Positions 1 to 7,361 are shown, numbered from the stretch's first letter. The stretch: 11,788 bases of DNA from Actinomycetes bacterium (GCA_023423475.1 JAFAFN010000358.1:1-11788); one strand, 5' to 3'. The notes: generated from the letters alone by a model not told the origin. A program made the numbers and translations.

Positions 1-80
1 TCCAGGAGCAGATCGGCGTCCCCATCGGCGTCGTCGGCACCGGCCCCGGCCGTGATCAGTACGTGCACTTCAATGCGTGA
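1..80 (+). CDS. purA: adenylosuccinate synthetase, C-terminal end (partial)
   Basis: Only the last 25 codons are in the window, read in the frame beginning at base 3 and ending at TGA 78-80. The encoded tail ends with IGVPIGVVGTGPGRDQYV followed by a few residues. It matches the conserved C-terminus of adenylosuccinate synthetases, where a short GVP strand is followed by the signature GPxR (E. coli has STGPDR at this place). The enzyme joins IMP and aspartate using GTP, the first step from IMP to AMP in the cytoplasm. PurB, encoded further along at 4904-6328, does the second step. The identification rests on a short tail, but the motif is distinctive and the neighbours are purine genes. The stop codon lies inside a tandem duplication. 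Confidence 0.85.
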   Translation, partial: QEQIGVPIGVVGTGPGRDQYVHFNA

Positions 81-112
81 GCAGAGCAATGCGTGAGCAG
101 AGCAACGCCTGA
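72..112 (+). repeat. 16-bp tandem duplication over the purA stop codon
   Basis: The unit aatgcgtgagcagagc occurs at 72-87 and again exactly at 88-103. A third partial copy, aacgcctga, follows at 104-112 with two changes. TGA therefore occurs at 78, 94 and 110, once in each reading frame. Each full unit also carries an ATG (73 and 89) that opens an eight-codon frame encoding MREQSNA and a stop (73-96 and 89-112). The two changes in the third copy are synonymous in that frame (AAT to AAC, GCG to GCC). Confidence 0.9.
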
Positions 113-150
113 TCCCCTTTCGCCAGACCATCTCCACCCCTCGATCCCAC

Positions 151-155
151 AGGAG
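151..155 (+). promoter_or_regulatory. ribosome binding site of the mhuD-like gene
   Basis: AGGAG stands 6 nt before ATG 162. It decides the start in favour of that ATG over the upstream in-frame ATG at 93, which lies in the purA duplication and would add 23 residues with no counterpart in the family. Confidence 0.7.
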
Positions 156-161
156 CACGAC

Positions 162-578
162 ATGTCCGTCGTCAAGATCAACGCCATCACCGTCCCCGAG
201 GGCATGGGCCCCGAGCTCGAGCGTCGTTTCGCCGCCCGTGCAGGTCTCGTCCAGGACCAGCCCGGATTCGAGGCCTTCCAGCTGCTGCGCCCGGTCGAGG
301 GCGAGGAGCGCTACTTCGTCATGACGTGGTGGGACTCCGAGGACTCGTTCCAGGCCTGGCTGACCAGCCAGGACTTCGCCAAGGGGCATGCCCAGGCTGC
401 GGCTGACGCGCAGGGGGCCCAGCCCGGCGGCGGCGAGGGCCAGCCCGGCGGCGGCGAGGGTCATGGCGGCGGCCACCCGCATGCCGGCGGCGGACACGGC
501 CACGGCGGTCCGGTCGCGACCGGTTCCGAGGTGCTCGGATTCGAGGTCGTCGAGCGCATCGACGGCCCCTCGAAGTGA
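162..578 (+). CDS. mhuD: MhuD-like haem-degrading monooxygenase with Gly/His-rich insertion
   Basis: 138 residues, a ferredoxin-like fold (ABM superfamily) enzyme. From memory of Mycobacterium tuberculosis MhuD (Rv3592, about 105 residues), the match runs from the first residues (VVKINAI, VP.G.GPELE, GFQLLRPV-like, GEERYFV) to the end (VATG, FEVV). MhuD opens haem oxygenatively to free iron and form mycobilins. The residues linked to haem binding and catalysis are kept: Asn7, Phe23, Arg26, Trp66 and a His at 76 equivalent to the haem-ligating His75. Between this His helix and the final strand (about residues 82-117) is an insertion of some 35 residues rich in Gly, with five His between 101 and 114. 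It begins with a duplicated QPGGGEG. The start is set by the AGGAG at 151-155. The gene lies between purA and purD, with 34 bp to purD. The haem-enzyme assignment is strong by similarity. The role of the insertion is unknown; metal or haem binding is a guess. Confidence 0.85.
   Translation: MSVVKINAITVPEGMGPELERRFAARAGLVQDQPGFEAFQLLRPVEGEERYFVMTWWDSEDSFQAWLTSQDFAKGHAQAAADAQGAQPGGGEGQPGGGEGHGGGHPHAGGGHGHGGPVATGSEVLGFEVVERIDGPSK
420..461 (+). repeat. 21-bp in-frame tandem duplication in the mhuD-like gene
   Basis: The 20-base string cagcccggcggcggcgaggg occurs at 420-439 and 441-460, a 21-bp period. It encodes QPGGGEG twice and forms the first half of the Gly/His-rich insertion. The even period keeps the frame, so it lengthens the loop by seven residues. 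Confidence 0.9.
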
Positions 579-612
579 CACCGGGTCGGCATCGGCTCGT
601 GGAGATCGCCCG

Positions 613-1829
<1,217 letters not shown>

Positions 1830-1833
<4 letters not shown>

Positions 1834-1859
1834 GCGGGCCAGTCGTGAGTGGGCCGGTC
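1830..1859 (+). repeat. 15-bp imperfect tandem duplication at the purD/purK junction
   Basis: gtgagcgggccagtc (1830-1844) is followed by gtgagtgggccggtc (1845-1859), with 13 of 15 bases identical. The first copy contains the purD stop. Each copy begins with a GTG in the purK frame, so the purK start codon is duplicated and the longer product would begin with a doubled VSGPV. Confidence 0.85.
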
Positions 1860-2996
1860 GTCGGCATCGTTGGCGGCGGTCAGCTCGCCCGCATGCTCGC
1901 CGAGGCGGCGACCCCGCTGGGTGTGCACGTCCGGGTGCTCGCAGCACCCGCGGATGAAGGTGCGACCGAGGTCGTGCCCGACGTGCAGGTCGGTTCGCCC
2001 GACGACGCCGACGCGTTGGCGGCCTTCGCCGCGACGGTCGACGTGGTCACCTTCGATCACGAGAACGTCGACCACGACGCGCTGCTCGCCATCGAGGCCG
2101 CCGGCACGCCCGTCCGGCCGCCGGTGGCAACGCTGCGCTTCGCCGACAAGGCCCACCAACGCCGCGAGTTCGCCGCCGCCGGGTTGCCGGTGCCGCCCTT
2201 CGCGGTCGTCGATCCGCGTGACGGAGCCACGGCGTTGGACGCGTCGCTCCGCTTCGCCGAGGAGCACGCCGACGCCGATGGTCGGATCGTCGCGAAGGCG
2301 AGCCGTGGCGGCTACGACGGCCGAGGCGTGTGGATGCTGACCGCGGATGAGCTGCCCCCGTTCCTCGAGTCCTACGACGGCGCGCCGCTGGTGCTCGAGC
2401 CGCGCCTGCCGCTCGACCTCGAGGTCGCGGTGCTCGTCGCTCGACGTCCGTCGGGCGAGGTCACCACGTGGCCCATCCTCGAGACGGTGCAGGTCGACGG
2501 CATGTGCGACGAGGTGCTGTGGCCCGCCTCGCTCGACGCGTCGCTCGCGGAGCGGGCCCGAGACATCGGCCGCCGCGTCGCCGAGGTCACCGGCGCGGTC
2601 GGTGTGCTCGCGGTCGAGCTGTTCGTGAGCGACGGTGAGCTCGTCGTCAACGAGATCGCGCCTCGGGTGCACAACTCTGGTCACCTCACGATCGAGGGCG
2701 CTGCCACGTCGCAGTTCGAGCAGCACCTGCGAGCGGTGTTGGACTGGCCGCTCGGCCCGACGACGCCGACCGCGCCCAGCGTCGTGATGGCGAACGTCGT
2801 CGGTGGCCCCGACGCGGATCCCAGGGACCGTCAGGCACAGGCGCTCGGGGCAGTGCCCGGGGCGAACATCCACCTGTACGGCAAGACGTCGCGGCCCGGT
2901 CGCAAGATCGGTCACGTCACGGTGCTCGGCGACGATGACCTCGACGCCACTCGGCGGGCTGCGAACACCGCGGCCGACACCCTCGCCGGCACCTGA
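1830..2996 (+). CDS. purK: N5-carboxyaminoimidazole ribonucleotide synthase
   Basis: 388 residues from GTG 1830. PurK is an ATP-grasp enzyme that uses ATP and bicarbonate to turn AIR into N5-CAIR, which PurE then rearranges. Seen in the protein: the N-terminal VGIVGGGQLARML (about 11-23), VVTFDHENVD, where enterobacterial forms have TxE-type residues but actinobacterial forms have FDHE, then AKASRGGYDGRGVWML in the ATP-grasp core. These are followed by LEPRLPLDLEVAV and by VELFVSDGELVVNEIAPRVH with the downstream NSGHLTIEGAATSQFEQHLR, the strongest family block. The start is ambiguous: GTG 1830 overlaps the purD stop as GTGA, while GTG 1845 is the same codon in the second copy of a duplication and would give 383 residues. 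Neither has a clear Shine-Dalgarno sequence, which favours coupling to purD and therefore 1830. Confidence 0.94.
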
Positions 2997-3007
2997 GCCC
3001 GAGCTGG

Positions 3008-3055
3008 AAATGACACCTGTTTTCGGGGTGATCACACCGAAAACAGGTGTCATTT
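3008..3055. repeat. 48-nt near-perfect palindrome between purK and purE
   Basis: aaatgacacctgttttcgg (3008-3026) and its exact reverse complement ccgaaaacaggtgtcattt (3037-3055) enclose a 10-nt centre that contains the palindrome gtgatcac (3028-3035). Of 24 symmetric base pairs only 3027/3036 (g and a) fails. It is clearly richer in A and T than its surroundings. It begins 11 bases after the purK stop and ends 40 bases before purE. It could be a REP-type dispersed element, an mRNA-end hairpin or a terminator, but only TTT follows the stem, so a classic U-tract is missing. No transposase is nearby. Confidence 0.9.
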
Positions 3056-3083
3056 GGTGAACCGCTTGGTCGGTCGCACGTGG

Positions 3084-3089
3084 CAGGAT
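3084..3089 (+). promoter_or_regulatory. possible -10 element for a leaderless purE transcript
   Basis: CAGGAT is separated by 6 nt from ATG 3096, so transcription would begin at or next to the start codon. It fits the actinobacterial TANNNT type only in part (A at position 2, T at position 6). No Shine-Dalgarno sequence and no convincing -35 are seen. It gains some weight from similar placements before purB, purS and purL. Confidence 0.3.
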
Positions 3090-3095
3090 CAGCGC

Positions 3096-3590
3096 ATGAC
3101 CGAACCCGTCGTCGGAATCATCATGGGGAGCTCGTCGGACCTGCCGATCATGGAGCAGGCCGCAGGGGTGCTGACCGAGTTCGGGGTGCCCCACGAGGTC
3201 CGAGTCGTCTCGGCACACCGCAGCCCGCTGCGCATGGTCGAGTACGCGACCACCGCACGTGAGCGCGGGCTGAAGGTGGTGATCGCCGGAGCAGGTGGCG
3301 CGGCGCACCTCCCCGGCATGGTGGCCTCGCTCACGACGCTGCCCGTCGTCGGTGTGCCGGTCCCGACCAAGCACCTCGGTGGCGTCGACTCTCTGCACTC
3401 GATCGTGCAGATGCCCGGGGGTGTGCCGGTGGCGACGATGGCGATCGGCGGCGCTCGTAACGCGGGCCTGATGGCGGTGCGGATCCTCGCGGTGTCCGAC
3501 GACGTGCTCGCCGCCCGCCTCGCCGAGGACCAGCTGGCGCTCGAGTCGTTCGCCGCCGCCCAGGACGCCGAACTGCACGCCGGTGACTGA
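3096..3590 (+). CDS. purE: N5-carboxyaminoimidazole ribonucleotide mutase (class I PurE)
   Basis: 164 residues, the usual length for class I PurE. It moves the carboxyl group of N5-CAIR, made by PurK, to carbon 4 to give CAIR, the substrate of PurC. Motifs: [13 protein letters not shown] (7-19) for phosphate binding, VVSAHRSP (37-44) with the catalytic His41 (His45 in E. coli), [14 protein letters not shown] (62-75), and [13 protein letters not shown] followed by [18 protein letters not shown] (about 95-127). Presence of PurK next door confirms the bacterial two-step N5-CAIR route, as opposed to the class II enzyme used with CO2. ATG 3096 is chosen because [15 protein letters not shown] begins at the first strand; the upstream ATG at 3054 sits in the edge of the palindrome. 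The stop overlaps the GTG start of the next gene by 8 bp. Confidence 0.96.
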   Translation: MTEPVVGIIMGSSSDLPIMEQAAGVLTEFGVPHEVRVVSAHRSPLRMVEYATTARERGLKVVIAGAGGAAHLPGMVASLTTLPVVGVPVPTKHLGGVDSLHSIVQMPGGVPVATMAIGGARNAGLMAVRILAVSDDVLAARLAEDQLALESFAAAQDAELHAGD

Positions 3591-4338
3591 GCCCGGGCAA
3601 CGCCGTCTGCGCACCGCCCTCCTGCTCGGTGGATCGAGCGACATCGGTCGGGCGGTGCTCGCCGCACTCGTGCCGTTGGGACTCGAGCGGGCGGTGCTGG
3701 CGCTGCGACAGCCCTCGGACGACCTCGAGGTGCCGACCGGGGTCGAGTGCGCCCAGCTGCCGTGGGACGCCACCGAGGTGACCACGCACGACGGACTGGT
3801 CGACGCGGCCATCGGGGTGCTCGGACGCATCGACGTGGTCGTCTGCGCCGTCGGCATGCTCGGCCACCATGCCGGGCGATCGATGGGACCGCTCGCCGTC
3901 GACGAGATGGTCCGCACCAACTTCGCCGGCCCTGCCGCTGCGCTGGCGGTGGTCGCGGACCGGCTCGTCGAGCAGGGTGACGGCACGATCGTGGTGCTGT
4001 CGTCGGTGGCCGCCGCACGGCCGCGGCGTTCGAACTACGTCTACGGGTCGTCCAAGGCCGGGCTCGACGCCTTCGCCCAGGGACTCGGTGACGCGCTCGT
4101 CGGGACCGACGTCGAGGTGCTGGTGGTGCGGCCCGGCTTCGTGCGGTCCTCGATGACCGAAGGGCTCGATCCGGCACCGATGTCGACCGATCCGGCGACC
4201 GTCGGCGCCGCGGTGCACCACGCGCTCGAACGCGGCCACGACGGCATCACCTGGGTGCCGGGCAAGCTCGGCCCGATGTTCGCCGTGCTGCGCAACGTGC
4301 CGCGCCCGCTGTGGCGACGCATCGCCGGCAACCGCTGA
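3583..4338 (+). CDS. DprE2-like short-chain dehydrogenase/reductase
   Basis: 251 residues, a classical SDR by its motifs: the NAD(P)-binding [11 protein letters not shown] (14-24), CAVGMLG in place of the NNAG motif (88-94), Asn113, and a catalytic Ser140/141, Tyr154, Lys158 in [20 protein letters not shown] (139-158). The closest family I recall is DprE2 (Rv3791), which reduces the 2-keto intermediate in making decaprenylphosphoryl-arabinose for the cell wall. Shared features include LLGG(S/T)S(D/E)IG, RR(S/A)N(F/Y)VYGS(S/T)KAGLD, RPG.VR..M, and the C-terminal [12 protein letters not shown], which corresponds to VLRHIPRSIFRK. The gene starts at GTG 3583 inside the end of purE, so it is probably translated by coupling to purE. 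DprE2 normally lies beside DprE1, which is absent here, so the substrate is uncertain. The SDR assignment is sure; the DprE2 role is likely but not proven. Confidence 0.8.
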   Translation: MTEPGQRRLRTALLLGGSSDIGRAVLAALVPLGLERAVLALRQPSDDLEVPTGVECAQLPWDATEVTTHDGLVDAAIGVLGRIDVVVCAVGMLGHHAGRSMGPLAVDEMVRTNFAGPAAALAVVADRLVEQGDGTIVVLSSVAAARPRRSNYVYGSSKAGLDAFAQGLGDALVGTDVEVLVVRPGFVRSSMTEGLDPAPMSTDPATVGAAVHHALERGHDGITWVPGKLGPMFAVLRNVPRPLWRRIAGNR

Positions 4339-4370
4339 GCGGCGCCGCGCACCCTTCGTCGCTCCCGGCG

Positions 4371-4393
4371 CACCGGCGATCACGGCGCCGGTG
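4371..4393. terminator. GC-rich hairpin between convergent genes
   Basis: caccggcg (4371-4378) pairs with cgccggtg (4386-4393) around a 7-nt loop. It lies between the stop of the SDR gene (4338) and the stop of the reverse-strand zinc-finger gene (4397-4395), the expected place for a two-way terminator. There is no T-run on either side, so factor-independent termination is doubtful. Confidence 0.4.
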
Positions 4394-4394
4394 T

Positions 4395-4769
4395 TCAGCC
4401 GAAGGTCTGCTTCCAGCCGCCCGGCAGCTCCTCGGCGCTGACCGAACCTTCCATCCACGTCGGATCCGGCGTCGCCCCGGGGACCTGCGAGGCCGCATCG
4501 AGGGCGGCGGCTGCAGCGATCGCCGCGGCGTGCTCCTCCTGGAGCTGACGCTGCTCGGCGAGCCGCTGACGGATCGCCTTGCGGGTGAGCTTCGGTCGTC
4601 CGGTCTTCTGCCGGCGCACCCCGCCGAGCTCGAGCGCGCACGCGATGCACGTCGGCGGCTTGGCGGTACCGAAGGGGAACACGACGCACTCTGGGCAGAA
4701 CTGGTGGCCGCACTCGCCGCAGATGTACTCGCCCATCGTCATGGGGTGCTTGACGCAGGAGAACGACAC
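4395..4769 (-). CDS. small B-box-like zinc-finger protein
   Basis: 124 residues, reverse strand. The N-terminal 46 residues hold a metal-binding pattern: Cys5 and His8 (CVKHP), Cys17 and Cys20 (ICGECG), Cys25 and Cys28 (FCPECV), then Cys41 and Cys44 (CIACAL). This resembles bacterial B-box-type zinc fingers, in which C..H, C..C and C..C pairs bind two Zn ions. Residues 50-70 are basic, and 60-95 are rich in Ala, Gln, Glu and Leu, fitting a helix or coiled coil. A Pro/Gly-rich acidic tail ends in GGWKQTFG. No signal peptide or membrane segment is seen. The GTG start is supported by a good ribosome binding site 6 nt upstream. I do not know its function; a protein- or nucleic-acid-binding adaptor is a guess. 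It is divergent from purB and interrupts the forward cluster. Confidence 0.75.
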   Translation of the reverse strand: MSFSCVKHPMTMGEYICGECGHQFCPECVVFPFGTAKPPTCIACALELGGVRRQKTGRPKLTRKAIRQRLAEQRQLQEEHAAAIAAAAALDAASQVPGATPDPTWMEGSVSAEELPGGWKQTFG

Positions 4770-4775
4770 CGTGGG

Positions 4776-4783
4776 TCACCTTT
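4776..4783 (-). promoter_or_regulatory. ribosome binding site of the zinc-finger gene
   Basis: On the reverse strand AAAGGTGA lies 6 nt before the GTG start at 4769-4767. It supports that GTG as the start, which leaves only four residues before the first zinc ligand. Confidence 0.65.
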
Positions 4784-4800
4784 CTGAGCCGGGCACCGCC

Positions 4801-4861
4801 GCCGATGCCCTCGCGTCCTTGGGTATCGGCACCCCGGCGGCCCCCCTTGAGCGAGCGGGGG
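4801..4861. other. two stem-loops in the divergent spacer upstream of purB
   Basis: gccgatgccc (4801-4810) pairs with gggtatcggc (4821-4830), ten pairs including one G-U, around a 10-nt loop. ccccc (4842-4846) then pairs with ggggg (4857-4861). They lie 31 nt or more upstream of the reverse-strand gene's start and 42 nt or more upstream of purB, so they would be in a leader of the zinc-finger gene, or in DNA upstream of a purB promoter. Function unknown. Confidence 0.4.
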
Positions 4862-4872
4862 ACCGGGTGGGC

Positions 4873-4886
4873 GTTGGGTTCCCAAC
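4873..4886. promoter_or_regulatory. palindromic operator candidate before purB
   Basis: gttggg and cccaac flank a TT centre, a perfect 6-bp inverted repeat. It lies 5 bp upstream of the possible purB -10 element, where a repressor could block RNA polymerase. The regulator is not known and chance is not excluded. Confidence 0.35.
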
Positions 4887-4891
4887 TGGGA

Positions 4892-4897
4892 GAGAAT
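4892..4897 (+). promoter_or_regulatory. possible -10 element for purB
   Basis: GAGAAT lies 6 nt before GTG 4904 and would give a leaderless or nearly leaderless mRNA. A GGGAG at 4888-4892 could instead serve as a distant Shine-Dalgarno sequence (11 nt), so the two readings compete. Confidence 0.3.
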
Positions 4898-4903
4898 GCT
4901 CCG

Positions 4904-6328
4904 GTGAGCCCCGTCCCGAACGTCCTCGCCAACCGCTATGCCAGCACCGAGATGGTCGACATCTGGTCCCCGGAGCGCAAGGTGGCGATCGAGCGGGAGC
5001 TGTGGATCGCGGTGATGACCGCGCAGCGCTCCAGGGGGATCGACATCCCGGTCGAGGCGATCGAGGCCTACCGGGCGGTCGTCGACCAGGTCGATCTCGA
5101 CTCGATCGACGCCCGCGAGCGGATCACCCGCCACGACGTCAAGGCCCGACTCGAGGAGTTCTCGGACCTCGCTGGCTACGAGCACGCCCACAAGGGCATG
5201 ACCTCCCGGGACCTCACCGAGAACGTCGAGCAGCTCCAGGTGCGGCGCTCGCTCGAGGTCCTGCGCACCCGTGTGGTCGCGACGCTCGCCCGCCTGGCCG
5301 AGCTCGCCGCGTTGCACGCCGACACCGTCATCGTGGGACGCAGCCACAACGTCGCGGCGCAGGCGACCACCCTCGGCAAGCGCTTCGCGAACCACGGCGA
5401 GGAGCTGCTCGTCGCCGCGGCCCGGCTCGACGAGCTCATCGCCCGCTACCCGCTGCGTGGCCTCAAGGGGCCCGTCGGCACCCAGCAGGACCAGCTCGAC
5501 CTGCTCGACGGCGACGGTGCGGCGCTCGACGACCTCGAGTCCGAGATCGCCGCGCACCTGGGCTTCGACCACGTGCTCACCAACGTCGGCCAGATCTACC
5601 CGCGCTCGCTCGACCTCGAGGTCGTCTCGACGCTGGTCCAGCTGGTGTCGGGTCCGTCGTCGCTGGCGACCACGCTGCGCCTCATGGCGGGCAACGAGCT
5701 GGTCACCGAGGGCTTCCGCCCCGGTCAGGTCGGCTCATCGGCCATGCCGCACAAGATGAACGCCCGCAGCTGCGAGCGCATCAACGGCTTCCGGGTGATC
5801 CTCAACGGGCACCTGACCATGGCGTCGGGCATGGCGGGGGAGCAGTGGAACGAGGGTGACGTGTCGTGCTCGGTGGTGCGCCGTGTGCTGCTGCCCGACG
5901 CGTGCTTCGCGACCGACGGGGTCTTCCAGACGTTGCTCGACGTGCTCGGCGGATTCGGCGCCTACCCGGCGGTCATCGAGCGTGAGCTGCGCCGCTACCT
6001 GCCGTTCCTGGCGACGACCAAGGTGCTGATGGCGGCGGTGCGAGCGGGCGTGGGTCGAGAGGTCGCCCACGAGGTGATCAAGGAGCACGCCGTCGCCGTC
6101 GCGCTGGGCATGCGGGAGCAGGGCTCCGAGGGCAACGACCTGATCGAGCGCCTCGCCGCGGACGAGCGCCTCGGTCTGGACGCCGCCGCGCTGCAGTCCG
6201 CGCTCGGCGAGCCCATCACCTTCGTCGGCAACGCCCGCGAGCAGGTCGCGACGTTCGTCACCCAGGTCGCGGACGTCGTGGCCCGCCACCCCGAGGCGGT
6301 CGCCTACGACGGCGAGTCCATCCTCTGA
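4904..6328 (+). CDS. purB: adenylosuccinate lyase
   Basis: 474 residues, close to the 472 of mycobacterial PurB, which it resembles along its length. It acts twice: SAICAR to AICAR plus fumarate in IMP synthesis, and adenylosuccinate to AMP plus fumarate after PurA. Motifs of the fumarase/aspartase superfamily: RHDVKARLEEF (76-86), KGMTSRDLTEN (97-107), GRSHNVAAQATT with the conserved His148, LKGPVGTQQD (188-197), and the signature GSSAMPHKMN (277-286), whose Ser on the flexible loop is catalytic. GTG 4904 is chosen because the protein then begins SPVPNVLANRYAS, as mycobacterial PurB does; earlier in-frame codons run through the spacer hairpins. The stop codon TGA overlaps an ATG by one base and begins a tandem repeat leading to purC, 46 bp on. 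Confidence 0.96.
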   Translation: MSPVPNVLANRYASTEMVDIWSPERKVAIERELWIAVMTAQRSRGIDIPVEAIEAYRAVVDQVDLDSIDARERITRHDVKARLEEFSDLAGYEHAHKGMTSRDLTENVEQLQVRRSLEVLRTRVVATLARLAELAALHADTVIVGRSHNVAAQATTLGKRFANHGEELLVAAARLDELIARYPLRGLKGPVGTQQDQLDLLDGDGAALDDLESEIAAHLGFDHVLTNVGQIYPRSLDLEVVSTLVQLVSGPSSLATTLRLMAGNELVTEGFRPGQVGSSAMPHKMNARSCERINGFRVILNGHLTMASGMAGEQWNEGDVSCSVVRRVLLPDACFATDGVFQTLLDVLGGFGAYPAVIERELRRYLPFLATTKVLMAAVRAGVGREVAHEVIKEHAVAVALGMREQGSEGNDLIERLAADERLGLDAAALQSALGEPITFVGNAREQVATFVTQVADVVARHPEAVAYDGESIL

Positions 6329-6362
6329 TGCCAGCCATCCTCTGATGCCAGCCATCCTCTGA
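6326..6362 (+). repeat. 17-bp tandem duplication over the purB stop codon
   Basis: tgatgccagccatcctc occurs at 6326-6342 and exactly again at 6343-6359, followed by TGA 6360-6362; the purB end catcctc (6319-6325) is the tail of an earlier copy. TGA thus falls in all three frames. Each unit holds an ATG (6328 and 6345) opening a six-codon frame MPAIL-stop. Each mini-ORF starts on the last base of the preceding stop, giving a chain purB, MPAIL, MPAIL, then purC 12 nt later. Confidence 0.9.
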
Positions 6363-6374
6363 TCGGAGCCCCCC

Positions 6375-7292
6375 GTGAGCACCCTGACCACCACTCCGGA
6401 CCTCGGTCTCCCGCTCGTGCACCGCGGCAAGGTGCGCGACCTCTTCGACGCGGGCGACGGTCGCCTGCTGATGGTCGCGACCGATCGCCTCTCGGCGTTC
6501 GACGTCGTCATGGCCGAGGCCGTGCCCGACAAGGGACGGGTGCTCACCGCCATGTCGGTCGCGTGGTTCGACGAGCTCGCGGACGTCATCGGCAACCACC
6601 TGATCTCGGCGGACCTCTCGGACCTGCCCGAGTCCGCGCAGCACCCGTCGCTCGCCGGGCGCACGATGCTCTGCCAGCGTGCCGAGATGCTGCCGATCGA
6701 GTGCATCGTCCGTGGCTACGTCGCGGGGTCGGCGTGGAAGGAGTACCGCCACTCCGGCACCGTGCACGACATGGCGGTCCCCGCCGGCCTGCGAGAGGCG
6801 GACCGACTGCCCGAGCCGATCTTCACACCGTCCACCAAGGCGGCCGTCGGTGACCACGACGAGAACATCGACTTCGATGCGGCGGTCGAGCTCATCGGCG
6901 GCGAGCTGGCCGAGCAGGCCCGAGCGGTCAGCCTGGCGATGTACGCCCGTGCCGCGGTGCGCGCGGAAGAGGCCGGCTTCCTGCTGGCCGACACGAAGTT
7001 CGAGCTCGGCCTGATCCCCGACGGCGACGGCGGCACGCGCCTGGTGGTCGCGGACGAGGTGCTGACACCCGACTCGTCGCGGTTCTGGGCGGCGGAGGAC
7101 TGGCATCCGGGCGCGACACCCCAGGGCTTCGACAAGCAGCCCATCCGCGACTACCTGGAGTCGCTCGGATGGGACAAGCGTCCGCCGGCTCCCGCGCTGC
7201 CCGTCGACGTGATCGCCGCGACCGCCGGTCGCTACACCGCGGCCTACGAGCGGATCTGCGGCCGTGAGCTGAGCGACTGGCCCGGCGCCTGA
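6375..7292 (+). CDS. purC: phosphoribosylaminoimidazole-succinocarboxamide synthase
   Basis: 305 residues, the longer PurC form found in actinobacteria and yeast Ade1, compared with about 240 in E. coli. It joins CAIR and aspartate with ATP to give SAICAR, the step after PurE and before PurB. Seen: HRGKVRDLF (16-24) at the nucleotide site, TDRLSAFDVVM (36-46), LPIECIVRGYVAGSAWKEY (106-124), the SAICAR synthetase signature, LADTKFELG (204-212), and DEVLTPDSSRFW (227-238) with the metal-site residues. The GTG start at 6375 has GGAG at 6365-6368, 6 nt upstream. The gene follows purB after a relay of mini-ORFs, and 135 bp with hairpins separate it from purS. Confidence 0.96.
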   Translation: MSTLTTTPDLGLPLVHRGKVRDLFDAGDGRLLMVATDRLSAFDVVMAEAVPDKGRVLTAMSVAWFDELADVIGNHLISADLSDLPESAQHPSLAGRTMLCQRAEMLPIECIVRGYVAGSAWKEYRHSGTVHDMAVPAGLREADRLPEPIFTPSTKAAVGDHDENIDFDAAVELIGGELAEQARAVSLAMYARAAVRAEEAGFLLADTKFELGLIPDGDGGTRLVVADEVLTPDSSRFWAAEDWHPGATPQGFDKQPIRDYLESLGWDKRPPAPALPVDVIAATAGRYTAAYERICGRELSDWPGA

Positions 7293-7306
7293 GCTGAATG
7301 CCTGCG

Positions 7307-7361
7307 ACTCGGAGCCGACATTCCGAGTACTGCGGTCGCTCTGCGACCACAGCGCTCGGAA
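7307..7361 (+). other. mutually exclusive hairpins between purC and purS
   Basis: Segment 7321-7328 (ttccgagt) can pair with actcggag at 7307-7314 (8 bp, one G-U) or with the 3' end of a longer stem in which 7321-7339 pairs with 7343-7361. The longer stem has a 3-nt loop, 17 of 19 positions paired (one G-U) and two mismatches. The three-segment layout is that of an attenuator or antiterminator. No T-run follows the long stem, so simple termination is not shown. Confidence 0.5.

Noticed and set aside
3008..3055. The palindrome as a standard intrinsic terminator
   Set aside because: Only TTT follows the stem before GGTGA, and the near-total symmetry through the centre is more than a terminator needs. 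It is therefore reported as a repeat.
2803..3060. Short forward open frame ending in the palindrome
   Set aside because: It overlaps the conserved end of purK in another frame; only the MTPVFG part is of interest, as a result of the palindrome.
4388..4787. Forward open frame opposite the zinc-finger gene
   Set aside because: The reverse frame carries ordered Cys/His pairs and a good ribosome binding site, while the forward frame has neither motif nor start signal.
3331..4932. 533-codon reverse-strand open frame across purE, the SDR gene and the zinc-finger region
   Set aside because: It is out of frame with the convincing zinc-finger gene on the same strand and lacks any recognised motif.
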